Below, one piece after another: positions 39,405 through 47,274 of a stretch of DNA of 64,000 bases. The DNA comes from Citreicella sp. C3M06 (GTDB lineage: Bacteria > Pseudomonadota > Alphaproteobacteria > Rhodobacterales > Rhodobacteraceae): assembly GCF_018860705.1 (NCBI RefSeq), contig NZ_JAHKQA010000075.1, forward strand, positions 1-64,000. The letters are read 5' to 3'. Every line of letters begins with the position of its first letter. Position 1 is the first letter of the stretch. The notes below the pieces were generated by a model. That model was not told the DNA's origin, did no database searches, and was given only the letters and a program-made list of their open reading frames with translations. The translations under genes were made by a program, and so were the position numbers.

Positions 39405-39486
39405 TTCGTTCACAATGGCCTGTGCGGGCGGGGTTGCGGGCTGCGCGGCGCTCTGCTTGGATCGCGCGCAAAGCAGGAGGCCGGGC

Positions 39487-40248
39487 ATGTCACGCCGCAA
39501 GGATGCGCGTCAGAAACAGATTCTCGACCGGCTGGCGATCACCCCGACGCTGCGGGTGGGGCAACTGGCGCGCGGCTTTGAGGTGACCACCGAAACCATC
39601 CGGCGCGATCTGGAAGAGCTGGCGGCGCAGGGGCTGATCGCGCGCACCTATGGCGGGGCGATGCTGCGCCGCGAGGTCGAACCGGCGCTGGCAGAGCGGC
39701 ATCTTGATCTGGTCGCGGAACGCGCCGCCATCGCGCGCGAAGCGGTGCGGATGATGGCGGGGGCGCGGGTGGTGATGCTGGGCTCGGGGGCGACAACGAC
39801 GCTGCTGGCGCAGCGCATGGCGCTGGATCTGGGCGATCTGACGGTGATCGCCCACAGCACCAGCATCGCGGCGGCGCTGGCGGCGAACCCGAAGATACAG
39901 GTGATCATGGCGCCGGGGCTGTACCACGCGGGCGAGGGTGCGATGCACGGTGCGCAGACGGTGCGGTTTCTGTCCGATTACAGCGCCGATTGGGCGGTGT
40001 GCGGGGCCAGCGCGCTGTCACCGCTGGGGCCGTCGGATGCGTTGATCGAGGCGGGCGAGGTCTATGCCACCATGATGGGGCAATGCGCCCGCACCATGGT
40101 TGTCGCGGATCATACCAAGTTTGATCGCATCGCCACGGCGCGCTACGCCGATTGGGGCGAGCTGGATGCGCTGGTGAGCGACGCCGCCCCCACCGGCCCG
40201 CTGGCGCAGGCGCTGGCCGCGGCGGGAGTCGCTGTACGTCTAGCCTGA
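39487..40248 (+). CDS. DeoR-family transcriptional regulator
   Basis: The 253-residue protein starts at 39487 (MSRRKDARQKQILDRL) after AGGAGG. The N-terminal DeoR helix-turn-helix is typical (LRVGQLARGFEVTTETIRRDLEELAAQGLIARTYGGAML), followed by a DeoRC sensor domain with VVMLGSGATTTLLAQRM, the phosphosugar-isomerase-like fold, and YATMMGQCARTMVVADHTKFD. Members usually sense phosphorylated sugars or related metabolites. It converges on the class III aminotransferase-type gene and overlaps its 3' end by 9 bp. It probably controls the kinase/PLP-enzyme/SDR/hydrolase locus, whose kinase could make a phosphorylated effector; this is inference. Confidence 0.88.
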   Translation: MSRRKDARQKQILDRLAITPTLRVGQLARGFEVTTETIRRDLEELAAQGLIARTYGGAMLRREVEPALAERHLDLVAERAAIAREAVRMMAGARVVMLGSGATTTLLAQRMALDLGDLTVIAHSTSIAAALAANPKIQVIMAPGLYHAGEGAMHGAQTVRFLSDYSADWAVCGASALSPLGPSDALIEAGEVYATMMGQCARTMVVADHTKFDRIATARYADWGELDALVSDAAPTGPLAQALAAAGVAVRLA

Positions 40249-41541
40249 CACGGCGCGCTCGAACGCGTCGAGAAACTGCGCCGCCTCTGCGGCGTCAAGG
40301 CACAGCGGAGGGCGCAGTTTCAGCGTTGCGCCATAGCGCCCCGCCGCCCCGATCAGCACACCGGATGCGCGCATCGCGTCGATGACCTGTGTGGTAAAGA
40401 CGGGATCCGGCGCGCCGTCCCGTATCAGATCGACGCCAAGGAACAACCCCGCGCCGCGCAGTTGCCCAATGCGCTCCGAGCCTTTGGCGATGGTTTGCAA
40501 GCCCGCCATCAACTGCGCGCCAATGCTGGCGGCATTGTGCTGAAGCCCTTCGGCCTCGATCACCCGCAGCACCGCCAGCCCGGCGGCGGCGGCCACCGGA
40601 TTGCCGCCGAAGGTGTTGAAATAGCCGGTTTCGGCGCAAAAGCTTTGCAGATGCGCGGGCCGCGCCGCCATACCGGCCATGGGAAAGCCGTTGCCCATGG
40701 GTTTGCCCATGGTGACGATATCGGGCGCTACCCCGTGGCGTTCAAATCCCCAGAAGCCGCCGCCGGTACGGCCAAACCCCGGCTGCACCTCGTCGGCGAT
40801 CAGCAGACCGCCAGCCGCCTGCACCGCCTTGGCGGCAGGGCGCAGAAAGCCGGGCGGATCGGCGAACACCCCGTCCGAGCTGAAGATGCTGTCGACCAGC
40901 AGCGCCGCCACGCCATGCCCGCGCGCCGCCAGCCGGGCCATCGCCTCTGTCACCGCTTGGGCGAAACCGCCCGCGATGTCGTCTCCATAAGCGGCGCTGC
41001 CCGGCGCGGGCACGGTTTCGACCCAATCGGGCGGCGCGCCGCGCTTCATCGCCGAGGGCGAGACGTCGGTCACCAGCGCCGTGTTGCCATGATAGGCGGT
41101 CTGGGTGACGATCACGCCGCGCGCGCCGGTGGCGGCAAACGCCACCCGCAGTGCCAGATCATTCGCTTCGCTGCCCGAACAGGTCAATATCACGTTGCTC
41201 AGCGGCTCTGGCAGCCGGGCCTTCAGCGCCTCGAGATAGTCATCCACCACGCCGACCAGATAGCGCGTGTTGGTGTTGAGCCGGGCGATCTGAGCGCTGA
41301 TTGCGCGCACCACCTCGGGGTGGGAATGCCCGACCGAGGGCACGTTGTTGTAGAAATCCAGATAGCGCGTGCCGTCCGCCGCCTGCATCCACGCGCCTTG
41401 TGCGCTGATCATCTCGATCGGCTGGCGGTAGAACAGCACCGAGGCCGCGCCAAGGTTGTCCAGCCGCCGCTGCACCTTCCCCGTCGTGCCCTTGCTGGCG
41501 TCAAAGGCGTTCATGTCGAGGATCTGGCGGATGTCGCTCAT
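40240..41541 (-). CDS. Class III PLP enzyme, aminotransferase or phospho-lyase type
   Basis: The 433-residue fold-type I PLP enzyme starts at 41541 (MSDIRQILDMNAFD), overlapping the kinase gene by 4 bp. The PLP-binding region shows CSGSEANDLALR, the cofactor aspartate in LLIADEVQPGFGRTG, and the Schiff-base lysine K280 in VTMGKPMGNGFPMAGMA; FNTFGGNPVAAAAG is the class III end motif. Its partner is an APH-type kinase. In known pairs of this kind, such as ethanolamine-phosphate and phosphohydroxylysine phospho-lyases with hydroxylysine kinase, the kinase product is cleaved to phosphate, ammonia and an aldehyde. That role is plausible here, but simple transamination cannot be excluded. Confidence 0.85.
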   Translation of the reverse strand: MSDIRQILDMNAFDASKGTTGKVQRRLDNLGAASVLFYRQPIEMISAQGAWMQAADGTRYLDFYNNVPSVGHSHPEVVRAISAQIARLNTNTRYLVGVVDDYLEALKARLPEPLSNVILTCSGSEANDLALRVAFAATGARGVIVTQTAYHGNTALVTDVSPSAMKRGAPPDWVETVPAPGSAAYGDDIAGGFAQAVTEAMARLAARGHGVAALLVDSIFSSDGVFADPPGFLRPAAKAVQAAGGLLIADEVQPGFGRTGGGFWGFERHGVAPDIVTMGKPMGNGFPMAGMAARPAHLQSFCAETGYFNTFGGNPVAAAAGLAVLRVIEAEGLQHNAASIGAQLMAGLQTIAKGSERIGQLRGAGLFLGVDLIRDGAPDPVFTTQVIDAMRASGVLIGAAGRYGATLKLRPPLCLDAAEAAQFLDAFERAVSG

Positions 41542-42533
41542 GCCTCGGCCTGCAGATAGGCTTTGGCCAGCGCCACGGTGCCGGCGGTATAAGCGCCATG
41601 GCCCGCGTCGGCGGCGGTTTGCGTTTCCGCATGCGAGGCGATCCACGCGGTCAGCAGCAGGCGGCGGAACATCACGAAGCTTGGGATCATCGCCTCGTGT
41701 TCAGCGTCCAGCGGGGCGATCGTGCGATAGCCCTTCAGCCAAGCAGCCTGAAGCGCGGGGATATAGGGTTCGGTTTCGTAAAAGGAAATCGCGGCGGCGA
41801 AATCATAGATGAACCACGAAAAGCCGCAGTCGTCGAAATCGATGACGCCCAGCTTGTCGCCGTCCTGCAACAGGTTAGCCAGCCGCAGATCGGCATGCAC
41901 CAGCCCGAAGCGGTCCGCGCCCTTGCCGTAATCGTCGAGCTTGCGTTTGAGCACGTCGCACAGCGTTTCGAGCACCGCGCGCCCTTCGTCATCCAGCCCC
42001 AGGGCCGCGCGCCAGTCGCCCCACAGCGGCTGCGCCCCGAAGGCGCTGTCGAAATCCCATGTCTTGCGGGTAAAGCCCTGCGGCGGTTGCCAGCCTTGCG
42101 CCTGCCGGTGCAGCCGGGCCGAGATCGCGCCCAGCAGTTCGAACCCCGGTGCAAGGCTTTCGCCGGCGCTGGGTTCATCGCCGGGCATGAAGGCAAAACC
42201 GACCACGTGGCGGGTATCGTTGCCATCGCTGAATTGTGCGACATGGCCGCCGCTGGCCAGCGTCAACGGCGCGGGCGTGTCGATGGCACCCGAAGCACGC
42301 AGCGTCTCGATCCATGCCAGTTCGGACTCGATCTCGGCCAAGGTATGATAGGCGGGGCGGTGCACCCGCAGGATGATCGGCGCGCGGCCCGGATCGCTGG
42401 CAAGAAAGGTGGCGTTTTCCGACAGGGTCAGCAGCCGCACATCGGCATCGGGGCCAAGCCCCCATTCATGGCGCAGCGACAGCGCGCCCTGCCGCAGCCG
42501 TTCGGTAAAGCCTTCATCATACAGACCTGCCAT
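41538..42533 (-). CDS. APH-family phosphotransferase (hydroxylysine-kinase-like)
   Basis: The 331-residue kinase has an aminoglycoside-phosphotransferase fold. The ATP-site loop region (LLTLSENATFLASDPGRAPIILRVHRPAYHT) is followed by the catalytic loop GLVHADLRLANLL with H213 and D215 and the metal motif GVIDFDDCGFSWFIYD. The conserved LHRQAQGW block and the family layout recall the choline/hydroxylysine-kinase group (AGPHD1-like) rather than drug-resistance enzymes. It is the first gene of a two-gene unit with the class III PLP enzyme (ATGA junction) and is divergent from the SDR gene across a 139-bp spacer. The substrate is probably a hydroxylated amine or amino acid; this is inference. Confidence 0.83.
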   Translation of the reverse strand: MAGLYDEGFTERLRQGALSLRHEWGLGPDADVRLLTLSENATFLASDPGRAPIILRVHRPAYHTLAEIESELAWIETLRASGAIDTPAPLTLASGGHVAQFSDGNDTRHVVGFAFMPGDEPSAGESLAPGFELLGAISARLHRQAQGWQPPQGFTRKTWDFDSAFGAQPLWGDWRAALGLDDEGRAVLETLCDVLKRKLDDYGKGADRFGLVHADLRLANLLQDGDKLGVIDFDDCGFSWFIYDFAAAISFYETEPYIPALQAAWLKGYRTIAPLDAEHEAMIPSFVMFRRLLLTAWIASHAETQTAADAGHGAYTAGTVALAKAYLQAEA

Positions 42534-42672
42534 CTGATGCCCTTTTCTTTTGCACGCCCTGTCTCGCTAGGGCTGAAATCTGCGACTTGCAACATTTTCA
42601 CCTGTACTTGCACTGGTGGGCACGGTGTCATCCAGCAAACGCCCAATTTCCAGACAATAGCAGGGGGAGCGG

Positions 42673-43452
42673 ATGCTCACATCCATCGCAGGCAAATCGG
42701 TCATCGTGACAGGCGGTTCCAAAGGCATCGGGCGCGGCATCGCCGAGATCTTCGCGGCGCAGGGCGCCACGGTGATGATCGCGGCCCGCGGCGAAGAGGC
42801 GGCGCAGCTGGCCGTCGCCGAGATCGAGGCCGCGGGCGGCACCGCAGCCTATCACCTGACCGATGTGGCCGATTGGGACAGCGTGCAAGAGATGGTCGCC
42901 GCCACTGTCAGCGCCTTCGGCGGCGTCGATATCCTGTGCGCCAACGCGGGGATCTTTCCGCAGGTCAAGATGGTCGACATGTCGCCGGACGACTGGGATC
43001 ACGTCATGTCGGTGAACCTCAAGTCCAGCTTCCTGTGCGTCAAGGCGTGCATCCCGCTGTTCGAAAAGGCGGGCAAGGGGCGCGTGGTGCTGACCTCGTC
43101 GATCACCGGGCCGGTCACCGGTTATCCGGGCTGGGCGCATTACGGCGCGTCGAAATCTGGCCAGCTGGGGTTTTTGAAAACCGCCGCGATGGAACTGGCG
43201 CGCTACAACACCACGATCAACGCGGTGCTGCCCGGCAATATCATGACCGAAGGGCTGGCCGGGCTGGGGCAGGACTACCTTGATGCCATGGCCGCCTCGA
43301 TCCCGCTGAAACGGCTGGGCGCGGTGGCCGATATCGGCAATGCGGCGCTGTTCTTTGCCTCGGACGAGGCGGGCTATGTCACCGGCCAGCAGATCGTGGT
43401 GGACGGCGGGCAGATCCTGCCCGAGAGCCTTGATGCGATCGGCGAGATCTGA
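42673..43452 (+). CDS. SDR-family oxidoreductase (FabG-like)
   Basis: The 259-residue NAD(P)-dependent dehydrogenase has the classical short-chain dehydrogenase pattern: cofactor motif TGGSKGIGRG near residues 13-22, NAG in LCANAGIF, the catalytic serine in LTSSITG, and YGASK with Y157 and K161. The end (YVTGQQIVVDGGQILPES) is FabG-like. The start at 42673 follows GGGGGAGC. Its stop and the start of the hydrolase gene share one base (TGATG), so the genes are coupled. Given the neighbours it probably acts in catabolism rather than fatty-acid synthesis; the substrate is unknown. Confidence 0.87.
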   Translation: MLTSIAGKSVIVTGGSKGIGRGIAEIFAAQGATVMIAARGEEAAQLAVAEIEAAGGTAAYHLTDVADWDSVQEMVAATVSAFGGVDILCANAGIFPQVKMVDMSPDDWDHVMSVNLKSSFLCVKACIPLFEKAGKGRVVLTSSITGPVTGYPGWAHYGASKSGQLGFLKTAAMELARYNTTINAVLPGNIMTEGLAGLGQDYLDAMAASIPLKRLGAVADIGNAALFFASDEAGYVTGQQIVVDGGQILPESLDAIGEI

Positions 43453-44120
43453 TGGGCTGGAAGACAAATTGGCGCAGTTTCTACTATGAAACCGCACCGG
43501 AACCCGAGGATATCGTGCTGGATCGGGCGCGCACGGCGCTGCTGGTGATCGACATTCAGAACACCTATCTTGAGGTGCCCGGCGATCCGGTCGAAGCCGC
43601 CCGTTGGCAGCCGTTTCTGGACAGGATGCACGGCACGGTGATCCCGAACACCGCCGCGCTTCAGACTTGGGCGCGCGCACAGGGCATCGAAGTGCTGCAC
43701 GCTCGCATCGCCTGCCTGACGCGCGACGGGCGCGACCGATCCCTTAGCCAGAAAAAGCCGGGCTTCAACAATCTGTTGCTGCCAAAGGACGAGCACGCCT
43801 CGCAGAACGTCCCCGCCGTGGCGCCGGTTGCGGACGAGATCGTGGTGACCAAGACCACCGACAGCGCGCTGACCGGCAGCAACCTGCGCATGGTGCTGCA
43901 CAATCTGGGCATTCGCGATGTCATCGTGGCAGGTATCTTTACCGACCAATGCATCAGCTCTTCGGTGCGCAGCCTTGCCGATGAGAGCTTTGGCGTTGTC
44001 GTGGTCGAGGATTGCTGCGCCGCCGCCACGCGGGAACTGCACGAGGCAGAGCTGCGGATCCTCAACATGATCTACTGCCATGTGGTGAGCAGCGAGGAGG
44101 TCCGCAGCTTTCTGGGGTAG
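43452..44120 (+). CDS. Isochorismatase-like cysteine hydrolase
   Basis: The 222-residue protein has the Asp-Lys-Cys triad of the isochorismatase-like family: D34 (LLVIDIQNTYL), K134 (VVTKTTDSAL) and C167 (GIFTDQCISSSVRS). Such enzymes cleave amides and related bonds, for example ureidoacrylate, nicotinamide, N-carbamoyl compounds and biuret. The N-terminal part (MGWKTNWRSFYYETAPEPEDIVLD) is longer than in minimal family members. It overlaps the SDR gene by one base and is followed by a strong hairpin. It would release ammonia or carbamate from an intermediate of the same pathway; the substrate cannot be read from the sequence. Confidence 0.87.
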   Translation: MGWKTNWRSFYYETAPEPEDIVLDRARTALLVIDIQNTYLEVPGDPVEAARWQPFLDRMHGTVIPNTAALQTWARAQGIEVLHARIACLTRDGRDRSLSQKKPGFNNLLLPKDEHASQNVPAVAPVADEIVVTKTTDSALTGSNLRMVLHNLGIRDVIVAGIFTDQCISSSVRSLADESFGVVVVEDCCAAATRELHEAELRILNMIYCHVVSSEEVRSFLG

Positions 44121-44138
44121 GGGGGCTGGCAGCCCCCC
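44120..44138. terminator. Hairpin between hydrolase and metY
   Basis: An 8-bp stem GGGGGGCT / AGCCCCCC with a 3-base loop begins at the hydrolase stop codon and lies between two convergent genes, with a short TCGGTCTT tail. Confidence 0.65.
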
Positions 44139-44144
44139 TCGGTC

Positions 44145-45422
44145 TTACATCGACGCTCTCAGCGCCTGATCGAGATCGGCAATCAGATCTTCGGGGTCTT
44201 CGATGCCGATGGAAATCCGCACCACGTTCGGCGCGGCCCCTGCCGCCACCTGCTGTTCTTCGGACAGCTGGCGATGGGTGGTCGAGGCCGAATGGATGAC
44301 GAGGCTGCGGGTGTCGCCCAGATTGGCCACATGGCTGAAGATTTCCAGCGCTTCCACGAACTTGACGCAGCCCTCGTAGCCCGATTTCAGCGTCACGGTG
44401 AACAGCGCCCCAGCGCCATTGGGACAGATCCGCGCCAGCCGGTCGTTGTAGGGCGACGAGGGCAGCCCGGCATAGGTCACCTGTTCCACCGCCGGGTGAT
44501 TTTCCAGCCACGCCGCGACGCGCCCGGCGTTTTCGACATGCTTTTGCATCCGCAGCGACAGGGTTTCGATGCCCATCAGCGTGTAATGCGCCGCCTGCGG
44601 GTTCAGCGTCATGCCCAGATCGCGCAGGCCGATGGCGATGGAGTGGAAGGTAAAGGCGAGCGCGCCAAAGGTCTCGTGGAATTTCAGCCCGTGATAGGCG
44701 GGCTCGGGCGCGGCGAGCGACGGAAACTTGTCCGACGCCGACCAGTCGAATTTCCCCGAATCCACCACGCAGCCACCGGTGACGGTGCCGTTGCCGGTCA
44801 GGTATTTGGTCATCGAATGCACCACCAGCGTCGCGCCATGCTCGATCGGGCGGCACAGGTAAGGCGTGGCCGAGGTGTTGTCGACGATCAGCGGCAGGCC
44901 CGCCCGGTCGGCAATCGCGGCGATTGCATCGAGATCGGTGACATAGCCGCCGGGGTTGGCGATGGTCTCGCAGAACACCGCGCGGGTGTTTTCGTCGATG
45001 GCGGCCTCGACTGCGTCCAGATCGTCGAAATCGACGAAGGTGCAGGACCAGCCAAAGCGTTTGATGGTCTGGCTGAACTGGGTGATCGTGCCGCCATAGG
45101 CGCGGGTCGAGGCAACGATGTTCAATCCGGGGCCCATCAGCGGAAACAGCGCCATGATCTGCGCCGCGTGGCCCGATGCGCAGCACACCGCGCCGGCGCC
45201 GCCTTCGAGCGTTGCGATGCGCTCTTGCAGGGCTGAAACCGTCGGGTTGGTCAGCCGCGAATAGATGTAGCCAACCTCCTGAAGGTTGAACAACGCCGCC
45301 GCGTGATCGGCATCGCGAAACACGTAAGCGGTTGTCTGGTAGATCGGTACCTGCCGCGCGCCGGTCGCCGGATCGGGGCGCGCGCCTGCATGAACCTGCA
45401 ATGTATCGAAGCCGTGGGTCAT
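44145..45422 (-). CDS. metY: O-acetylhomoserine sulfhydrylase (MetY-type)
   Basis: The 425-residue PLP enzyme of the Cys/Met metabolism family makes homocysteine (or methionine from methanethiol) from O-acetylhomoserine. The start at 45422 (MTHGFDTLQVHAGARPDPATGARQVPIYQTTAYVF) follows GGGAGG and is typical of MetY. Substrate-loop YSRLTNPT, cofactor-site SGHAAQIMALFPLMGPG, and K206 in VVHSMTKYLTGNG are visible. Length, about 425, is longer than cystathionine gamma-synthase (about 390) and fits MetY. With metH and mtnP it forms a scattered methionine set. A 38-bp hairpin in the leader may be regulatory. Confidence 0.93.
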   Translation of the reverse strand: MTHGFDTLQVHAGARPDPATGARQVPIYQTTAYVFRDADHAAALFNLQEVGYIYSRLTNPTVSALQERIATLEGGAGAVCCASGHAAQIMALFPLMGPGLNIVASTRAYGGTITQFSQTIKRFGWSCTFVDFDDLDAVEAAIDENTRAVFCETIANPGGYVTDLDAIAAIADRAGLPLIVDNTSATPYLCRPIEHGATLVVHSMTKYLTGNGTVTGGCVVDSGKFDWSASDKFPSLAAPEPAYHGLKFHETFGALAFTFHSIAIGLRDLGMTLNPQAAHYTLMGIETLSLRMQKHVENAGRVAAWLENHPAVEQVTYAGLPSSPYNDRLARICPNGAGALFTVTLKSGYEGCVKFVEALEIFSHVANLGDTRSLVIHSASTTHRQLSEEQQVAAGAAPNVVRISIGIEDPEDLIADLDQALRASM

Positions 45423-45462
45423 CCTGTCCTCCCTTGGGATGGCAACGAGACAAGGCGTAAGC

Positions 45463-45500
45463 CAAACCACGCGCCCTCACAACCGCGCGGCTGTGGTTTG
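45463..45500 (-). promoter_or_regulatory. Leader hairpin upstream of metY
   Basis: CAAACCAC (45463-45470) and GTGGTTTG (45493-45500) form an 8-bp stem around a GC-rich 22-base loop, 41-78 bp upstream of the metY start. It does not match a SAM-I, SAM-II or SAH riboswitch that I know. It may be an operator or an RNA element. Confidence 0.4.
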
Positions 45501-45640
45501 TCAGGGCCAGTTGAACCGCCGGGGCGCAGCGCAGGAGGCCCGGGGCCAGCCAGCCCGCGGATCGCCAGCCATAGGTGAGGGATCGGCCATCCGGCGCAGC
45601 ATGGGCCGGTCTTCAAACATCCGCCCCGCGTCCATTACAA

Positions 45641-45670
45641 ATGAAAAGAGCGGACCCAAGGGCCCGCTCT
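45641..45670 (-). terminator. Terminator after ctaE
   Basis: On the minus strand a 7-bp stem AGAGCGG / CCGCTCT is followed by TTTTCAT, starting 22 bp past the ctaE stop. It is the likely end of the cta transcript. Confidence 0.75.
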
Positions 45671-45691
45671 GCTCGTTCGATGTGGGAAGGT

Positions 45692-46492
45692 TCAGCCGCC
45701 CCAGACGTAGATCGCTGCAAACAGGAACAGCCACACCACGTCGACAAAATGCCAGTACCATGCGGCGGCTTCGAAACCGATGTGCTTGGTCGGGGTGAAA
45801 TGCCCGTTCATCAGACGCAGCAGGCAGATGAACAGGAAGATCGTCCCGATCAGCACGTGCACGCCGTGAAAGCCCGTCGCCATGAAGAAGTTGGCGCCAT
45901 AGATATTGCCCGAGAAGCCGAAGGCGGCGTGGCTGTATTCATAGACCTGAAACACGGTGAAGATCGCGCCAAGAACGATGGCGATGATCAGGCCCCACTT
46001 CATGTCTTCACGGTTGTTCTCGTGCACCAGCGCATGGTGAGCCCATGTCGCGGCGCAGCCCGAGCACAGCAGGATCATGGTGTTGATCAGCGGCAGGTGC
46101 CACGGATCGAAGGTTTCGATCCCCGCCGGCGGCCAGACGCCATCAACCGCCGGAGAGTTCGGCCCCATCGGGTACATCGCGTGTTTGAAGAAGCTCCAGA
46201 ACCACGCGAAAAAGAACATCACCTCGGACATGATGAACAGGATGAAGCCGTATTTCAGGCCGATCTGCACCACCGGGGTGTGATCGCCGATCTTGCTTTC
46301 CGCAATCACGTCCGACCACCAGCCGAACATGACGTAGAGCACGGCGATGAAACCGGCCAGAAAGATCCATGGCCCCGACCCGTGCATCCACAGCACCGCG
46401 CCAAAGAGCATGACAAAGGCCCCGACGGCGGCGACAAATGGCCAGACCGAGGGGCTCAGGATGTGGTAATCGTGGTTCTTTGCATGGGCCAT
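45692..46492 (-). CDS. ctaE: Cytochrome c oxidase subunit III
   Basis: The 266-residue, seven-helix inner-membrane protein is the third subunit of the aa3-type cytochrome c oxidase. The start [24 protein letters not shown] is typical. The motifs [36 protein letters not shown] and the end [21 protein letters not shown] ... [26 protein letters not shown] are highly diagnostic. The conserved membrane glutamate is in IMSEVMFF. It is the last gene of the ctaC-ctaB-small ORF-ctaG-ctaE run, with a terminator after it. Subunit I (ctaD) is not in the window, as is usual in Rhodobacteraceae. Confidence 0.97.
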   Translation of the reverse strand: MAHAKNHDYHILSPSVWPFVAAVGAFVMLFGAVLWMHGSGPWIFLAGFIAVLYVMFGWWSDVIAESKIGDHTPVVQIGLKYGFILFIMSEVMFFFAWFWSFFKHAMYPMGPNSPAVDGVWPPAGIETFDPWHLPLINTMILLCSGCAATWAHHALVHENNREDMKWGLIIAIVLGAIFTVFQVYEYSHAAFGFSGNIYGANFFMATGFHGVHVLIGTIFLFICLLRLMNGHFTPTKHIGFEAAAWYWHFVDVVWLFLFAAIYVWGG

Positions 46493-46523
46493 GCGTCTCG
46501 TTCTCCCTCGCGGTTAGGCGGTT

Positions 46524-47108
46524 CTAGTTCACGGAATTCAGGTCCGTGGTTGTTGGATCAAGCGCGGCCTGCGACTCCTCCGGCAGGTCGATCTCGTAAA
46601 AGGTATAGCTTAGCGTGATGTGGCTGGCGTGCTTGGCGTCCTCGTCTTCGACGATCTCGGGATCGACAAAGAAGCTGACCGGCATCACGACACGCTCGCC
46701 GGGTTGCAGCACCTGCTCGGTGAAGCAGAAGCATTCGATCTTGTTGAAATAGCCGCCAGCGTCATAGGGGTAGACGTTATAGGATGCCTGTCCCGCAACA
46801 GGGTGATCGGTGGGATTGTAGGCCTCGTAAAAGGCCAGACCCTCTTCACCAATGCGCAGGGTCATCTCGGTCTGCATGGGCTTGAATTCCCATGGGAAGT
46901 CGCGCGCCTTGGACCCGTCGAAGCGGATCTTGATGGTGCGCTCGAGGATGTCCGAGGACGGCCCGGCCGCGACACCGGTGGTGCCAGCAAAGCCGGTGAC
47001 ACGGCAGAACCAGTTATAGAAGGGGACCGACGCCCAAGCCATGGCACCCATGAAGAGCACCACACCGACAAGCGTCAGGACCGTCTTCGATTTCTGGTCA
47101 GTCGCCAT
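46524..47108 (-). CDS. ctaG: Cytochrome c oxidase copper-assembly protein CtaG (Cox11)
   Basis: The 194-residue protein delivers copper to the CuB site of subunit I. The start at 47108 (MATDQKSKTVLTLVGVVLFMGAMAWASVPFYNWFCRVTGFAGTT) gives one N-terminal membrane anchor and the conserved FYNWFCRVTG; the copper motif is CFCF in IECFCFTEQVLQPGE. The rest is the periplasmic immunoglobulin-like Cox11 domain (MPVSFFVDPEIVED, ITLSYTFYE). The start overlaps the end of the small ORF by 11 bp. It lies between the small ORF and ctaE, as in Paracoccus and Rhodobacter. Confidence 0.96.
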   Translation of the reverse strand: MATDQKSKTVLTLVGVVLFMGAMAWASVPFYNWFCRVTGFAGTTGVAAGPSSDILERTIKIRFDGSKARDFPWEFKPMQTEMTLRIGEEGLAFYEAYNPTDHPVAGQASYNVYPYDAGGYFNKIECFCFTEQVLQPGERVVMPVSFFVDPEIVEDEDAKHASHITLSYTFYEIDLPEESQAALDPTTTDLNSVN

Positions 47109-47274
47109 TCTCGATCTTTCCCTTGCCCTGAAGCGCGCCGCTGACATCGCCGCCGGTGATCTTGACCATGGTCATGCCGAAAACGATGAAGATGAAAGCC
47201 GTCAACAGCAGCCCCACGCCGACATTCCGGCCAAAGCGCCGTTTGTGCAGCTCATGCGTCTTGGTGATGCTCAT
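47098..47274 (-). CDS. Small single-helix protein of the cta operon
   Basis: A 58-residue product starts at 47274 in an ATGA overlap with the ctaB stop and ends 11 bp inside ctaG. It has a basic N-terminus (MSITKTHELHKRRFGRN), one membrane helix (VGVGLLLTAFIFIVFGMTMVKI) and a short polar tail. Both overlaps argue that it is translated. Small ORFs at this exact place occur in other alphaproteobacterial cta operons and are thought to help oxidase assembly; the role is not certain. Confidence 0.85.
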   Translation of the reverse strand: MSITKTHELHKRRFGRNVGVGLLLTAFIFIVFGMTMVKITGGDVSGALQGKGKIENGD

